NCBI RefSeq assembly: GCF_013215705.1
Contig: NZ_JABSQR010000009.1
Location: 124,001 to 188,000, forward strand
From: Moritella sp.
GTDB lineage: Bacteria; Pseudomonadota; Gammaproteobacteria; Enterobacterales; Moritellaceae
DNA length: 64,000 nucleotides
Reading direction: 5' to 3'
The notes beneath the pieces were generated by a model, which was given only the letters and a program-made list of their open reading frames with translations, ran no database searches and had not been told where the DNA came from. Every line of letters starts with the position of its first letter. Position 1 is the first letter of the stretch. Positions 1-8,704 of the stretch are shown piece after piece. The translations under genes and the position numbers were made by a program.

Positions 1-127
1 GACCATTGATCGCGACAAAACAATCGCCGGCTTGCACTTTCCGACTATCAATGATCAACGCATTAACCGCTAATTCAAGATCAATATTCCACGCTTGCAG
101 AGATAATACTCGATATGACGAATTCAT
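1..127 (-). CDS. murE: MurE, UDP-MurNAc-tripeptide synthetase (N-terminal fragment)
   Basis: Only the first 42 or so codons lie in the window; the gene runs off the left edge. The translation begins MNSSYRVLSLQAWNI and includes DSRKVQAGDCFVAI, the conserved N-terminal substrate-binding signature of MurE. MurE adds meso-diaminopimelate to UDP-MurNAc-L-Ala-D-Glu in the cytoplasm. I chose the ATG at 127 because AAGGG lies a few bases upstream; an in-frame ATG at 160 has no ribosome binding site. It lies directly downstream of ftsI on the same strand, the usual order in the division and cell-wall cluster, and is probably cotranscribed. Confidence 0.85.
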   Translation of the reverse strand, partial: MNSSYRVLSLQAWNIDLELAVNALIIDSRKVQAGDCFVAING

Positions 128-212
128 TTCCAAACCCTTAATATTTAAAGCCCTTGGCATTTAACAATTCTCAACACCAAACAATCTTTAACGCCTGAGC
201 GCCCGTTGATTT

Positions 213-1940
213 TTAAGCGTCTTTTGCTGTTATCGTTAATGATTGTTTTTTATCTGGTGTGACATTCAACATTTGTAATGTTCTTTCCATGACTTCGGCA
301 AATACTGGCGCCGCGATCACACCGCCGTAATAACGATCACCACTTGGTGAGTCAATCACCACCACTAATGCAAAGCGTGGATTAGACACTGGCGCGACAC
401 CGGCAAATAACGCAACATAATCATCGCCATAACCACCCGAAATCGCCTTTCTAGAAGTACCGGTTTTACCTGCAACGCGGTATCCATCGATGCGCGCTTT
501 ATCACCCGTACCGCCTTTTTCCACCACACTTTCCATCATCAGTAATAGCTCTTGCGCGTGCTGTTCAGATAACACCCGCTCTGACAATGGCGTGGTGTCT
601 TGTTTTATGATCGTCAATGGGCGATATAAACCACCTGAACCGATCGTGGCATAAGCATGAGCAAGCTGTAATGTCGTCGCCTGCATACCATAACCAAAGG
701 ATAATGTCGCATTCTCAAACTCTGACCAACGCGAACGGCGTGGCATATAGCCTCTACTTTCACCGTTTAAGATCAAGCTACTTTCATTACCAAAGCCAAA
801 TTGATAGTAAGTATCGAGCAAACGTTGATGGCCTAATTTCAACGCAATTTTACTCACTCCCATGTTCGACGAATAACGCAGAATATTGCCCAGTGAAATT
901 TCACCACGGTTGCGAGTATCTTGTACTAAACGCCCGCCTAAACGCATACGGCCAGGATTGGTATCAATGATAGAATCAGCAGCAATAATGCCATGATCCA
1001 AGCCACTCGCAACAACCAGTGGTTTAATCGTCGAACCTGGTTCGTAACTATCGGTGATCGCGCGATTCTTTAACTTATAACTGTCATATTTACTGCGATT
1101 ATTGGGATTAAACGACGGGCTATTTACCATCGCTAATATTTCCCCGGTTTTCACATCAATCATCACTAAGGAACCCGACACAGCACCATTATATTGCACC
1201 GCTTTTTTCAACCGTTGATAAGCTAATGATTGAATACGCTGATCGATACTGAGTTGGATATTGTTGGCTTGTTCACTTTGCTGAATGACAGAGATATCTT
1301 CAATGACATTACCTAAGCGATCTTTACGGACAATGCGTTTACCAGGAGTGCCCGTAAGGAAATCATTATAAGCCCTTTCAACACCTTCAATACCGATGTC
1401 ATCAATGTTGGTCATGCCGACAAGTTGGGCACTTACTTCACCCGTAGGATAGAAGCGACGCGACTCTGGAGCCTGACTCACACCGACTAATTTTAATTCA
1501 TCAACATACTTAGCGACCGCAGGACTAATTTGGCGCTTGATATACATAAAACGACCATTAGATGCCAAGATCTTGGCTTGCAGTTCAGCAAGATTTAGAT
1601 CTAAGATCTCGGCAAAAGCCTGCCATGCGCGTTTGTTATCAAAGCTATTTTTATTCTTAATAGTACGAGGATCAACATGAATGGCCATCACCGGAACACT
1701 CACCGCCAATTCAACACCATGACGATCGGTAATAATACCGCGTTGCACTTGCTGTGATGTCACCCGCAGAGAACGCATATCCGCTTGTTTACGCAGATGT
1801 TCAGGATTGATCACTTGGATGTAAGCAGTACGGGCGAGTAAGCTTAAAAAGATAATAACGACCGTGGCCACAACTAAGTGATAACGCCATAGGATAAAAT
1901 TGGCGGGTTCTACGCTGGCAATATTTCGACGATTTGTCAC
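213..1940 (-). CDS. ftsI: FtsI (PBP3), septal peptidoglycan transpeptidase
   Basis: A class B penicillin-binding protein that cross-links septal peptidoglycan at the inner membrane as a partner of FtsW. The 575-residue product has a short cytoplasmic tail, one membrane segment at about 20-40, a dimerisation domain and a C-terminal transpeptidase domain. The three active-site motifs are intact: STIK with the nucleophile at about Ser303, SSN at about 357-359 and KTGT at about 492-495. Length and spacing match E. coli PBP3 closely. Its start overlaps the ftsL stop by four bases, so the two are probably translationally coupled. Confidence 0.97.
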   Translation of the reverse strand: MTNRRNIASVEPANFILWRYHLVVATVVIIFLSLLARTAYIQVINPEHLRKQADMRSLRVTSQQVQRGIITDRHGVELAVSVPVMAIHVDPRTIKNKNSFDNKRAWQAFAEILDLNLAELQAKILASNGRFMYIKRQISPAVAKYVDELKLVGVSQAPESRRFYPTGEVSAQLVGMTNIDDIGIEGVERAYNDFLTGTPGKRIVRKDRLGNVIEDISVIQQSEQANNIQLSIDQRIQSLAYQRLKKAVQYNGAVSGSLVMIDVKTGEILAMVNSPSFNPNNRSKYDSYKLKNRAITDSYEPGSTIKPLVVASGLDHGIIAADSIIDTNPGRMRLGGRLVQDTRNRGEISLGNILRYSSNMGVSKIALKLGHQRLLDTYYQFGFGNESSLILNGESRGYMPRRSRWSEFENATLSFGYGMQATTLQLAHAYATIGSGGLYRPLTIIKQDTTPLSERVLSEQHAQELLLMMESVVEKGGTGDKARIDGYRVAGKTGTSRKAISGGYGDDYVALFAGVAPVSNPRFALVVVIDSPSGDRYYGGVIAAPVFAEVMERTLQMLNVTPDKKQSLTITAKDA

Positions 1941-2251
1941 TGCTGTATCACCAATTTTTCTTCTGCGGTACTTGGGCGATACATACCGAGTTTGTGTTTT
2001 GCGATGTATTCAATTTTACTGTGTTCTTCTAGCGTACTTTGCTCTAACAATAAATTGCGCCATTCAATATCAGCAAAGTCGCGCTGAGTCAGTAACTGCT
2101 CTTTGTTATTCGTAAGCAGGCGGGTTTCATGCGTTAACATGATCACGGCAAAAGAGGCAATTAAGATCGCGAATAACAGACTAACGACACCTCGATGTTG
2201 GCCGATGTCAGTCATTATCACTTTGCCTAAATCCCACTTAATGCCGAACAT
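1937..2251 (-). CDS. ftsL: FtsL, bitopic divisome protein
   Basis: A small 104-residue protein with one membrane segment at about residues 24-40, followed by a periplasmic coiled coil (a leucine-, glutamine- and glutamate-rich stretch at about 45-85). FtsL joins FtsB and FtsQ in the divisome subcomplex that activates FtsWI. Sequence conservation in this family is weak; the call rests on size, topology, the late motif KHKLGMYRPS and position between rsmH and ftsI. It starts one base after the rsmH stop and overlaps ftsI by four bases, the arrangement of a tightly coupled operon. An ATG at residue 13 is an alternative start. Confidence 0.92.
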   Translation of the reverse strand: MFGIKWDLGKVIMTDIGQHRGVVSLLFAILIASFAVIMLTHETRLLTNNKEQLLTQRDFADIEWRNLLLEQSTLEEHSKIEYIAKHKLGMYRPSTAEEKLVIQQ

Positions 2252-2252
2252 A

Positions 2253-3194
2253 TTACAATTTTTCCGCCACGCGTAATACCGAACTACGCGCTCGAGGGTT
2301 TAATTCTAATTCATGTTCCGAAGGTTTTAGCATTTTACCGACCGCCTTCATGGTACGCGTTTTATCAATTTCTTCTTGCATGATAGGTAAGCCGTATGGC
2401 ACTTCTTTACCACGCGCTTGTTTACGAATAAATTGTTTAACAATGCGATCTTCTAACGAATGGAAGCTGATCACAGATAAACGGCCGCCTGACTTAAGAC
2501 ATGTTAATGCGCCAGCTAATGCACGTTCGATTTCTTCTAATTCACTGTTGATGTAAATACGGATCGCTTGAAATGAGCGTGTTGCCGGATGCTTGGTTTC
2601 TTTTTTAGATTTTGGCACCACACGGCAAATTAAACTTGCTAACTGTGTTGTCGTTTCAAATGGCTTGTCGTCACGATCAAATACCACGGCACGGGCAATC
2701 TTACGGGCAAATCTTTCTTCACCAAATACTTTCAATACCCACACGATATCATCGTAATCAGCTGTCGCTAACCATTTTGCGGCGCTAACACCGGATGTTG
2801 GATCCATACGCATATCTAATGGGCCATCACGTAAGAAACTGAAACCACGAGATGCGTCGTCTAGCTGTGGCGAAGAAACACCAAGATCGAGTAATACCCC
2901 GTCAATCTTGCCTGTCAGTCCTTTATTTTCCATGTAGTCAGCAATACCAGAAAATTGACCGTGAACAATGTCAAAACGCGGGTCTTCTAACTTTAATGCT
3001 TCACCAACCGCAATCGCTTCAGGGTCGCGATCGATTGCGATCAAGCGACCATTTTCACCCAGCTGAGACAAAATAAAGCGAGAGTGACCACCGCGACCAA
3101 AAGTACCGTCAATATAAATACCATCCGGTTTTAGGTCTAGCCCAGCTACGGTTTCGTTAAGTAAAACGGATACGTGTGCAAATTCTTGTGTCAT
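2253..3194 (-). CDS. rsmH: RsmH, 16S rRNA m4C1402 methyltransferase
   Basis: Methylates N4 of C1402 in the decoding centre of 16S rRNA using S-adenosylmethionine. At 313 residues it has the usual length. Visible motifs are [10 protein letters not shown] at the N-terminus, the SAM-binding [10 protein letters not shown] at about 31-40, [15 protein letters not shown] at about 99-113 and the late [13 protein letters not shown]. The gene is the first of the division and wall cluster here: mraZ, which normally precedes it, is absent. The product of rsmI, 0.6 kb away, modifies the same nucleotide on the ribose. Confidence 0.97.
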   Translation of the reverse strand: MTQEFAHVSVLLNETVAGLDLKPDGIYIDGTFGRGGHSRFILSQLGENGRLIAIDRDPEAIAVGEALKLEDPRFDIVHGQFSGIADYMENKGLTGKIDGVLLDLGVSSPQLDDASRGFSFLRDGPLDMRMDPTSGVSAAKWLATADYDDIVWVLKVFGEERFARKIARAVVFDRDDKPFETTTQLASLICRVVPKSKKETKHPATRSFQAIRIYINSELEEIERALAGALTCLKSGGRLSVISFHSLEDRIVKQFIRKQARGKEVPYGLPIMQEEIDKTRTMKAVGKMLKPSEHELELNPRARSSVLRVAEKL

Positions 3195-3223
3195 GTCGAT
3201 GAAAGCTCTTAAAAATACTTTAG

Positions 3224-3254
3224 ATTATAGCAGGTGCTAAAATGGTTATTGTAA
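3224..3254 (-). promoter_or_regulatory. Probable sigma-70 promoter of rsmH-ftsL-ftsI-murE
   Basis: On the minus strand a perfect -10 TATAAT preceded by TGC (extended -10) lies about 30 bases before the rsmH start codon. A weak -35 (TTACAA) lies 19 bases upstream. No TGGGN-type MraZ boxes were seen around it, which fits the lack of mraZ at this locus. Inferred from sequence only. Confidence 0.5.
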
Positions 3255-3314
3255 CGTAAAAGGTCTAGTTTAGGGAGGGGTTAAACGTATTGCAAGTGAT
3301 GTAGGTATTCAGGG

Positions 3315-3361
3315 GGAAAAATAAACAAGAACTTATCTATAATAAAGAAGGTATAGATAAG
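3315..3361 (-). terminator. Rho-independent terminator of rnpB
   Basis: A perfect 10-bp inverted repeat (CTTATCTATA at 3332-3341 and its complement at 3352-3361) has a 10-base loop. On the minus strand it is followed by TTCTTGTTTATTTTT. It starts right at the 3' end of the RNase P RNA, so it should end that transcript. Confidence 0.65.
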
Positions 3362-3363
3362 GT

Positions 3364-3741
3364 CTTGGAGTTGGTCGATAAGCCGGGTTTTGTCGTGGAC
3401 AATCATTCCTCTAGGTCTGCAATCGCTCACAGACTCAAGCAACCTACCCGCTTTCAGCGTGGGCCACGCCTATAGAAAGCCTATTTGGTCTTGCTCCGGG
3501 TGGAGTTTACCCTGCAACGAACTATTACTAGTCGTCCGGTGCGCTCTTACCGCACCCTTTCAGCCTTACCTGTGCTTCCTAAAAAGCCATCGGCGGTCTT
3601 CTCTCTGCTGCACTTGTCGTAGGCTTGCGCCTCCCAGGCGTTACCTGGCACCCTGCCCTGTGGAGCCCGGACTTTCCTCCCCTCTATAACCTCGATATAA
3701 ATACCGAGTCATAAAGCGGCGATTGTCTGACCAACTCCAAG
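3364..3741 (-). ncRNA. rnpB: RNase P RNA (M1 RNA), bacterial type A
   Basis: Catalytic RNA that removes 5' leaders from pre-tRNA. Read on the minus strand, the 5' end TTGGAGTTGGTCAGACAATC pairs with the 3' end CTTATCGACCAACTCCAA to form helix P1. The conserved core blocks GAGGAAAGTCCGGGCTCC near the 5' end, GGGTGCCAGGTAACGCC, and the ACCCGGCTTATCG block near the 3' end are all present. The length of about 378 bases matches the gammaproteobacterial type A RNA. It sits between rsmI and rsmH on the same strand, with its own promoter and terminator. Open reading frames inside it are artefacts. Confidence 0.96.
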
Positions 3742-3748
3742 GCGGAGG

Positions 3749-3777
3749 ATAGTACATAATCTACATCAGAAAATCCA
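3749..3777 (-). promoter_or_regulatory. Probable promoter of rnpB
   Basis: On the minus strand TGGATT and TACTAT are separated by 17 bases and followed by the GC-rich discriminator CCTCCGCC just before the mature 5' end. A GC-rich discriminator is typical of growth-rate-controlled stable RNA promoters. Confidence 0.5.
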
Positions 3778-3781
3778 GCGA

Positions 3782-4621
3782 TTAATTAAAGTTTTCTAAT
3801 CCCCATTTATACAAGGCGTTCTTTTTGCAGCCGTGGATCTCGGCAGTTAATGCGGCGGCTTTTTTAAGTGGTAATTCTTCATTTAACAACTCAAGTGTTT
3901 TCAACACCTTAGCTGGAATCTCGAGGCCGGTTGGTTTATAACCAGAAACCAGTAACACAATTTCGCCACGACTACGGTTACTGTCTTGGGCAACCCAAAC
4001 GGCTAATTCTCCAACAGGCATAGTGGTAATGCTTTCAAACGCTTTGGTCATTTCGCGTGCAACACACACTTGACGTTCAGGGCCCATGATCGCCGTTAAT
4101 GCATCTAAGGTATATTGCAGGCGACGCGGTGATTCATAAAAAATCATCGTGCGGGTTTCTTCTTTCAACTCGGTGATCTTGTCATTACGGGCTTTTTCTT
4201 TCGAGGGTAAAAAACCTTCAAACGAGAAACGGTCAGACGGTAGACCAGAAGCACTCATCGCGGTTACTGCTGCGCAAGGTCCTGGTAACGGCACAACTTT
4301 AACGCCATGTGCACGACAGGTATTCACCAAGTGGTAACCGGGATCACTGATCAACGGTGTGCCAGCGTCTGAAACCAGCGCGATGCTGATCCCAGATTGT
4401 AGTTTTGATACTAAATATTCGGCTTTTTGTTGCTCATTATGATCATGCAACGCAAATGTTTTGGTCTTGATTTGATAATGGCTTAGCAGTTTTCCAGTAT
4501 GACGGGTATCTTCTGCGGCGATCAAATCAACACTTCTTAGTATCTCTAAACTACGTTCAGTGATATCAGAAAGGTTGCCAATCGGGGTTGGAACGATAAA
4601 TAAAGTTGCTTGTTCAGACAT
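3782..4621 (-). CDS. rsmI: RsmI, 16S rRNA C1402 ribose 2'-O-methyltransferase
   Basis: A tetrapyrrole-methylase-fold enzyme that methylates the 2'-OH of C1402 in 16S rRNA, completing the m4Cm modification begun by RsmH. The 279-residue protein shows the family motifs [16 protein letters not shown] at the N-terminus, [11 protein letters not shown] at about 36-46, [18 protein letters not shown] at about 82-99 and [11 protein letters not shown]. It is transcribed away from lpoA, as in E. coli and Vibrio, and precedes rnpB on the same strand. Confidence 0.97.
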   Translation of the reverse strand: MSEQATLFIVPTPIGNLSDITERSLEILRSVDLIAAEDTRHTGKLLSHYQIKTKTFALHDHNEQQKAEYLVSKLQSGISIALVSDAGTPLISDPGYHLVNTCRAHGVKVVPLPGPCAAVTAMSASGLPSDRFSFEGFLPSKEKARNDKITELKEETRTMIFYESPRRLQYTLDALTAIMGPERQVCVAREMTKAFESITTMPVGELAVWVAQDSNRSRGEIVLLVSGYKPTGLEIPAKVLKTLELLNEELPLKKAAALTAEIHGCKKNALYKWGLENFN

Positions 4622-4639
4622 TTCATTCTCATGGGTAGT

Positions 4640-4700
4640 TTTTTGTTAAGCGATGATGCTTTAGTATAGGGGTATTATAAATCTCTTTGCAGGATAATAC
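4640..4700. promoter_or_regulatory. Divergent promoter region between rsmI and lpoA
   Basis: The short gap must hold promoters for both genes. On the plus strand TTGTTA is followed after 16 bases by TATAGG, and TATTAT also occurs nearby. On the minus strand TATAAT and TATACT both occur. The elements overlap, so I cannot assign single start sites with confidence. Confidence 0.35.
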
Positions 4701-4704
4701 ACCA

Positions 4705-6579
4705 ATGGAATTTAAGCACAGCTATTCTCGCTTGATTATGTTTTTTAGCTTGAGTTTACTGCTCAGCGCGTGTTCAAGTATCACGACATCTGAAAAAGCA
4801 ACATCGACACCACAACCGATCGTTGCACCAGACGTACTGACAAAAATTGATCAGCCGGCACAATTCTACATTGATAAGATTGTATTAGCGAATAAACCAC
4901 AAGCTATCGCATGGCAGTTATTATCTGCACGGGCTTTGATTGCAGAAGGCCACTCGCAGCCCGCACTGGATATGTTACTGTCGGTTGAACGTAATTCATT
5001 ATCCACTCAGCAATTATTTGAGATCGCGTTAATTAAATCTGAAGCCTACCTATTAGAAAAGCGCTATCAAGATGCTGCGACAGCACTTAACTTTAGTTCA
5101 ACGCTAAGCACCACTGAACAACCTCATTGGCAACGCTTCTACTTATTAAATGCGACTATTAGCGAATTACTGAATAATAACGCTAAAGCGGTTGAATACC
5201 GTGTTGCGCTAAACGATTTCCTCGATGCTGAACTGCACAGCACCAACAATTCTCGCTTATGGGAATTGGTTTCGGTAATACCATTGGCTGAACTACAACC
5301 ATTAACACTTCGTTTTAACACTGAAAATCCGACGTTATCAGGTTGGTTCCACTTAGCGGCAATCGCACAGCAATATCGTACTGAACCACAGTCCTTGATC
5401 AATGAGTTACAAACATGGAAAACAACTTACCCACAACATCCTGCATTAACTGGTTTCCCTATTGAACTTGTTAAAGCCATGGCAACAATCCCTTACGCGC
5501 CAAGTCAAATAGCGGTGCTGGCACCATTAACCGGTAAACGCGCTGTTGCAGGTAAAGCCATTCGAGATGGCATGCTAAGTGCTTACTATCAAGTTAACGC
5601 CGCTGACCGCATCGATTTACGTTTCTATGATACCGCCACAGTAAGTGCTGATAAACTGTATTTGCAAGCTCTTGATGATGGCGCAGACTTTGTGGTTGGG
5701 CCATTATTAAAATCAAACCTAGCGAAAGTATTACCGCTAGTGAAAGACGTACCAATAATTTCGTTAAATAAACTGCCAGAAACACTGGCCGCAGAAAATA
5801 TCTATTACTTCTCATTAAGCTCAAATGACGAAGCCATTGCCGCGGCTAAAAAAATGCATCACGATGGCATTAAACACCCCTTAGTCTTGGCGCCAAATAA
5901 CCGCACAGGAAACCGTTTATCTGAGGAATTTAACAAACAATGGCAATCTTTGACGGACGCTAGCAGCGAAACATATAAATATAAGAGTCGTAGCGATATG
6001 CAAAAGACCGTGACGTCGCTGTTTGCTGTTACCTCAAGTAACCAACGTATTCGCTTAATGCACAATTTGGTTGGTGCGGACGTTAAAGCAAAAACCCGTA
6101 GTCGCCGCGACATTGATGCGATTTATATTATCGCTACGCCTTCTGAAGCGATGTTAGCAATTCCTTACATTAGCACCACACAGAATCCGTATGCACCACA
6201 AGTAACCGTATATGCGAGTTCACGTACGCATGGTAATAATTTATCTCGGAGCCAAAATCGCGACCTTAATGGCTTAATCTTCAGTGATATGCCTTGGTTG
6301 TTGAACCCAGATCGCGATCTAAAACAACAAACTTTGGCACTGTGGCCAAATATGTCTAAAATACAGCAAAACCTGTTCGCGATGGGCTACGATACATTTA
6401 AATTAATTCCGACTCTGCTACAACTACGTAATTTCCCGAATTTACGCTTAGCGGGCCAGACAGGTATTCTTTATATCAATGATAATGGTATTATTGAACG
6501 CGAATTTAGCTGGGCAAAATACCGCTCAGGCAAAATAAAACTTGAGGAAAGCTACCCTGAATCGAAAACAGCCCCGTAA
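4705..6579 (+). CDS. lpoA: LpoA, outer-membrane lipoprotein activator of PBP1A
   Basis: LpoA reaches through the periplasm from the outer membrane to stimulate the transpeptidase PBP1A. I start it at the ATG at 4705, which has AGGA ten bases upstream and gives a lipoprotein signal peptide with lipobox LLSAC; an upstream TTG at 4687 is also in frame. The N-terminal half is helical and TPR-like. The C-terminal half, from about APSQIAVLAPLTGKR, resembles a periplasmic-binding-protein fold. It heads the lpoA-yraN-diaA-dolP cluster found across enterics and vibrios. Confidence 0.93.
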   Translation: MEFKHSYSRLIMFFSLSLLLSACSSITTSEKATSTPQPIVAPDVLTKIDQPAQFYIDKIVLANKPQAIAWQLLSARALIAEGHSQPALDMLLSVERNSLSTQQLFEIALIKSEAYLLEKRYQDAATALNFSSTLSTTEQPHWQRFYLLNATISELLNNNAKAVEYRVALNDFLDAELHSTNNSRLWELVSVIPLAELQPLTLRFNTENPTLSGWFHLAAIAQQYRTEPQSLINELQTWKTTYPQHPALTGFPIELVKAMATIPYAPSQIAVLAPLTGKRAVAGKAIRDGMLSAYYQVNAADRIDLRFYDTATVSADKLYLQALDDGADFVVGPLLKSNLAKVLPLVKDVPIISLNKLPETLAAENIYYFSLSSNDEAIAAAKKMHHDGIKHPLVLAPNNRTGNRLSEEFNKQWQSLTDASSETYKYKSRSDMQKTVTSLFAVTSSNQRIRLMHNLVGADVKAKTRSRRDIDAIYIIATPSEAMLAIPYISTTQNPYAPQVTVYASSRTHGNNLSRSQNRDLNGLIFSDMPWLLNPDRDLKQQTLALWPNMSKIQQNLFAMGYDTFKLIPTLLQLRNFPNLRLAGQTGILYINDNGIIEREFSWAKYRSGKIKLEESYPESKTAP

Positions 6580-6949
6580 ACGCGGTGAGTATTTTGAAGG
6601 CATAGCGGCCGAATTTTTACAACGCCAAGGATTAATCATCTTGGCGCGAAATTTTGCATGTCGGCAAGGTGAAATTGATCTAATTTGCCAACACGGTGCG
6701 AGCTGTGACATAAAATCTTCAACAACACTACCCACCTTAGTATTTGTCGAGGTAAAATATCGTCAATATACCCATTACGGCGGTGCTATTTCTGCAATTC
6801 CGGTCGCGAAACAACGAAAATTGCGTTATACAGCGCAATATTATATGGTGCGCCACGGAATAAATGAAAACTATACTCCTTGCCGTTTCGATGTAATTGC
6901 CATTGAAGGTTGCAGTGATAATATTCAATGGATAACCAATGCTTTTTAG
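6542..6949 (+). CDS. yraN: YraN, UPF0102 family protein
   Basis: A 135-residue member of the UPF0102 family with an endonuclease-like core: GEIDLI at about 44-49 and the VFVEVKYR motif at about 69-76, followed by YGGA and FDVIAI. These match the predicted Holliday-junction-resolvase-like fold; the cellular role is unproven. The start is uncertain: the TTG at 6542 overlaps lpoA by 38 bases, and no in-frame ATG lies before the conserved core. It sits between lpoA and diaA as in E. coli. Confidence 0.88.
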   Translation: MRKATLNRKQPRKRGEYFEGIAAEFLQRQGLIILARNFACRQGEIDLICQHGASCDIKSSTTLPTLVFVEVKYRQYTHYGGAISAIPVAKQRKLRYTAQYYMVRHGINENYTPCRFDVIAIEGCSDNIQWITNAF

Positions 6950-6960
6950 AGTAGATACCC

Positions 6961-7554
6961 ATGTTAGAGCTAATTAAAGAAAATTTTACTGAAAGTATTC
7001 AAACCAAGATCGCCGCAGCCGAGGCGTTACCAGAATACATTCAAAACTCAGCCATGATGATGGCTCAATGCTTATTAAACGGTAACAAGATCTTAATTTG
7101 TGGTAATGGTGCATCAGCGAGTTTGGCACAAAATTTTTCTGCATCTCTGTTAAACCGCTACGAAACAGAACGCCCAAGTTTACCTGCTCTGGCATTAACT
7201 CCAGACTGTACCTTAATGACGGCCATCGGCACCGATACCAGTTTCGATCTGGTGTACTCAAAACAGGTGCGAGCCCTGGGTAATGACGGTGATATTTTGG
7301 TGGTGATCTCAGCAGGAGGCCAGAGCCGCAATGTCATTAAAGCCATTGAAGCAGCCCTTACCCGAAATATGACCATCGTCGCTTTAACCGGTAAAGACGG
7401 CGGTGAGATCTCTGGATTATTGGGGCCTCATGATGCTGAAATACGCGTCCCCTCACGTCGAGAACCAAGAATACAAGAAGTACATGCACTGATCATTAAT
7501 TGTCTGTGTGACATTATCGATCAAACCTTATTTCCGCAGCAAGGGGACGAGTAA
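6961..7554 (+). CDS. diaA: DiaA, DnaA-binding replication initiation factor
   Basis: A 197-residue SIS-domain protein. E. coli DiaA forms tetramers that bind DnaA and promote its assembly at oriC. The phosphosugar-isomerase-type motif [15 protein letters not shown] is at about 46-60, with [13 protein letters not shown] further on. It resembles GmhA, but the position between yraN and dolP and the N-terminus [17 protein letters not shown] support DiaA. It starts 11 bases after yraN and ends five bases before dolP. Confidence 0.92.
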   Translation: MLELIKENFTESIQTKIAAAEALPEYIQNSAMMMAQCLLNGNKILICGNGASASLAQNFSASLLNRYETERPSLPALALTPDCTLMTAIGTDTSFDLVYSKQVRALGNDGDILVVISAGGQSRNVIKAIEAALTRNMTIVALTGKDGGEISGLLGPHDAEIRVPSRREPRIQEVHALIINCLCDIIDQTLFPQQGDE

Positions 7555-7559
7555 TAACG

Positions 7560-8108
7560 ATGCGACTAACAAATAAATTAAAATTTTGGTTGCCGCGCGC
7601 CGTGGTGCTATTTAGCCTTGTGAGTATGCAGGGCTGTACTAACAACGGTAGTTTTAGTCAATTAATTGATGATGAAACCATTACCCTCGATATCACTGCA
7701 GGGCTTAATGATAACAATAAGCAATTGTTGCTCAATAATAATCTGCATATTCTCACTAACAACAGCAAAGTGTTATTGTCGGGTCAGGTAAGAAGCGCCA
7801 CAGAGCGTAATAAAATCGTCGCTATTGCAGCAGAAACCGCATCAGTACAACAGGTATATAACCAGATCCGCTTGGGTGCGCCAATATCATTTGAGCGTGC
7901 CGGTAAAGATACTTGGTTAACCACCAAAGTAAAAACCAGTATTCTCAATTTAAAAGGTATTGAGCCACTCAGTATCAAAGTCATCACTGAGAATGCAGAG
8001 GTTTTCTTAATTGGACGAGTAACAAAAGCACAAGGCGATCAACTTGCAGAAGCGGCACGTTATGTCGTGGGAGTAGATAAAGTGATTAAAGTCTTCGAAT
8101 ATCGCTAA
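7560..8108 (+). CDS. dolP: DolP (YraP), dual BON-domain outer-membrane lipoprotein
   Basis: A 182-residue lipoprotein: positive residues, a hydrophobic stretch and the lipobox SMQGC give a lipidated Cys at about 22-24. Two BON domains follow, each a short alpha/beta unit; the second contains WLTTKVKTSILNLKGI and ends in VDKVIKVFEYR. In E. coli DolP binds anionic phospholipid at division sites and supports outer-membrane integrity and BAM function. It is the last gene of the lpoA cluster and lies five bases after diaA. Confidence 0.92.
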   Translation: MRLTNKLKFWLPRAVVLFSLVSMQGCTNNGSFSQLIDDETITLDITAGLNDNNKQLLLNNNLHILTNNSKVLLSGQVRSATERNKIVAIAAETASVQQVYNQIRLGAPISFERAGKDTWLTTKVKTSILNLKGIEPLSIKVITENAEVFLIGRVTKAQGDQLAEAARYVVGVDKVIKVFEYR

Positions 8109-8135
8109 TCGGCAGAATATCGATAACATCTACAT

Positions 8136-8185
8136 AAAAAAAATGCAGTACTGAATAATGCCCGTCGACATATTCAAGTACTGCA
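8136..8185 (-). terminator. Terminator after sspB, possibly shared with dolP
   Basis: The inverted repeat TGCAGTACTGAATA (8144-8157) and TATTCAAGTACTGCA (8171-8185) has one bulged base. On the minus strand it is followed by eight T residues, ideal for ending the sspAB transcript. On the plus strand no T run follows, so it may be a weaker terminator for dolP. Confidence 0.75.
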
Positions 8186-8209
8186 CATATTCGTAAATTA
8201 AGTATTATG

Positions 8210-8701
8210 TTACTTAATGACCCGTAAAGCGGGTTTACCTTTAGTTGGTTTTGGACGTTCTGGTGCGTCACTCTGACTTTCAGAGCTCACCGCAGGCGCA
8301 CTGACCAACGCAGGCTTGCTTTTCTCTTCACTTGGCTCAACAGCCACTTCAGCGCTATCTTGTTCAGCTTGATCGATATATGCTTGCTCTGGTTCAAACA
8401 TACTACCAGCACCGTTCTCACGCGCATAAATAGCAGTGATCGCCGCAATAGGCACATAAACATCAAAAGGTACGCCACCGAAACGAGCATTAAAGCTCAA
8501 TGCAGTATTGTTTAACTCAAAAGCAACCACAGCGCTAGGCGCAATGTTCAACACGATCTGGCCATCTTGAACAAACTGTTGTGGCACGTAAACACCAGCA
8601 ATATGCGCATCAACGACAATGTGTGGTGTTAAGTCATTATCAAGTAACCACTCATAGTGGCTACGTAATAAATAGGGACGAATTGGGGTCATTTTATCCA
8701 T
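8210..8701 (-). CDS. sspB: SspB, ClpXP specificity adaptor
   Basis: SspB delivers ssrA-tagged proteins and the RseA N-terminal fragment to ClpXP. The 163-residue product has the folded N-terminal domain (PIRPYLLRSHYEWLLDNDLT, VLNIAPSAV, LSFNARFGG, VYVPIAAI), a long acidic and proline-rich linker and the conserved C-terminal tail GKPALRVIK that docks on the ClpX zinc-binding domain. It starts three bases after sspA. DegS, encoded in this window, makes the RseA cleavage that generates an SspB substrate. Confidence 0.96.
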   Translation of the reverse strand: MDKMTPIRPYLLRSHYEWLLDNDLTPHIVVDAHIAGVYVPQQFVQDGQIVLNIAPSAVVAFELNNTALSFNARFGGVPFDVYVPIAAITAIYARENGAGSMFEPEQAYIDQAEQDSAEVAVEPSEEKSKPALVSAPAVSSESQSDAPERPKPTKGKPALRVIK

Positions 8702-8704
8702 AAA

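Noticed and set aside
617-970. A 117-codon plus-strand open frame opposite ftsI
   Set aside because: It is antisense to the intact, strongly conserved transpeptidase domain of ftsI; no ribosome binding site or recognisable protein.
3390-3689. A 99-codon plus-strand open frame
   Set aside because: It lies entirely on the opposite strand of the RNase P RNA gene, and the RNA structure explains the sequence.
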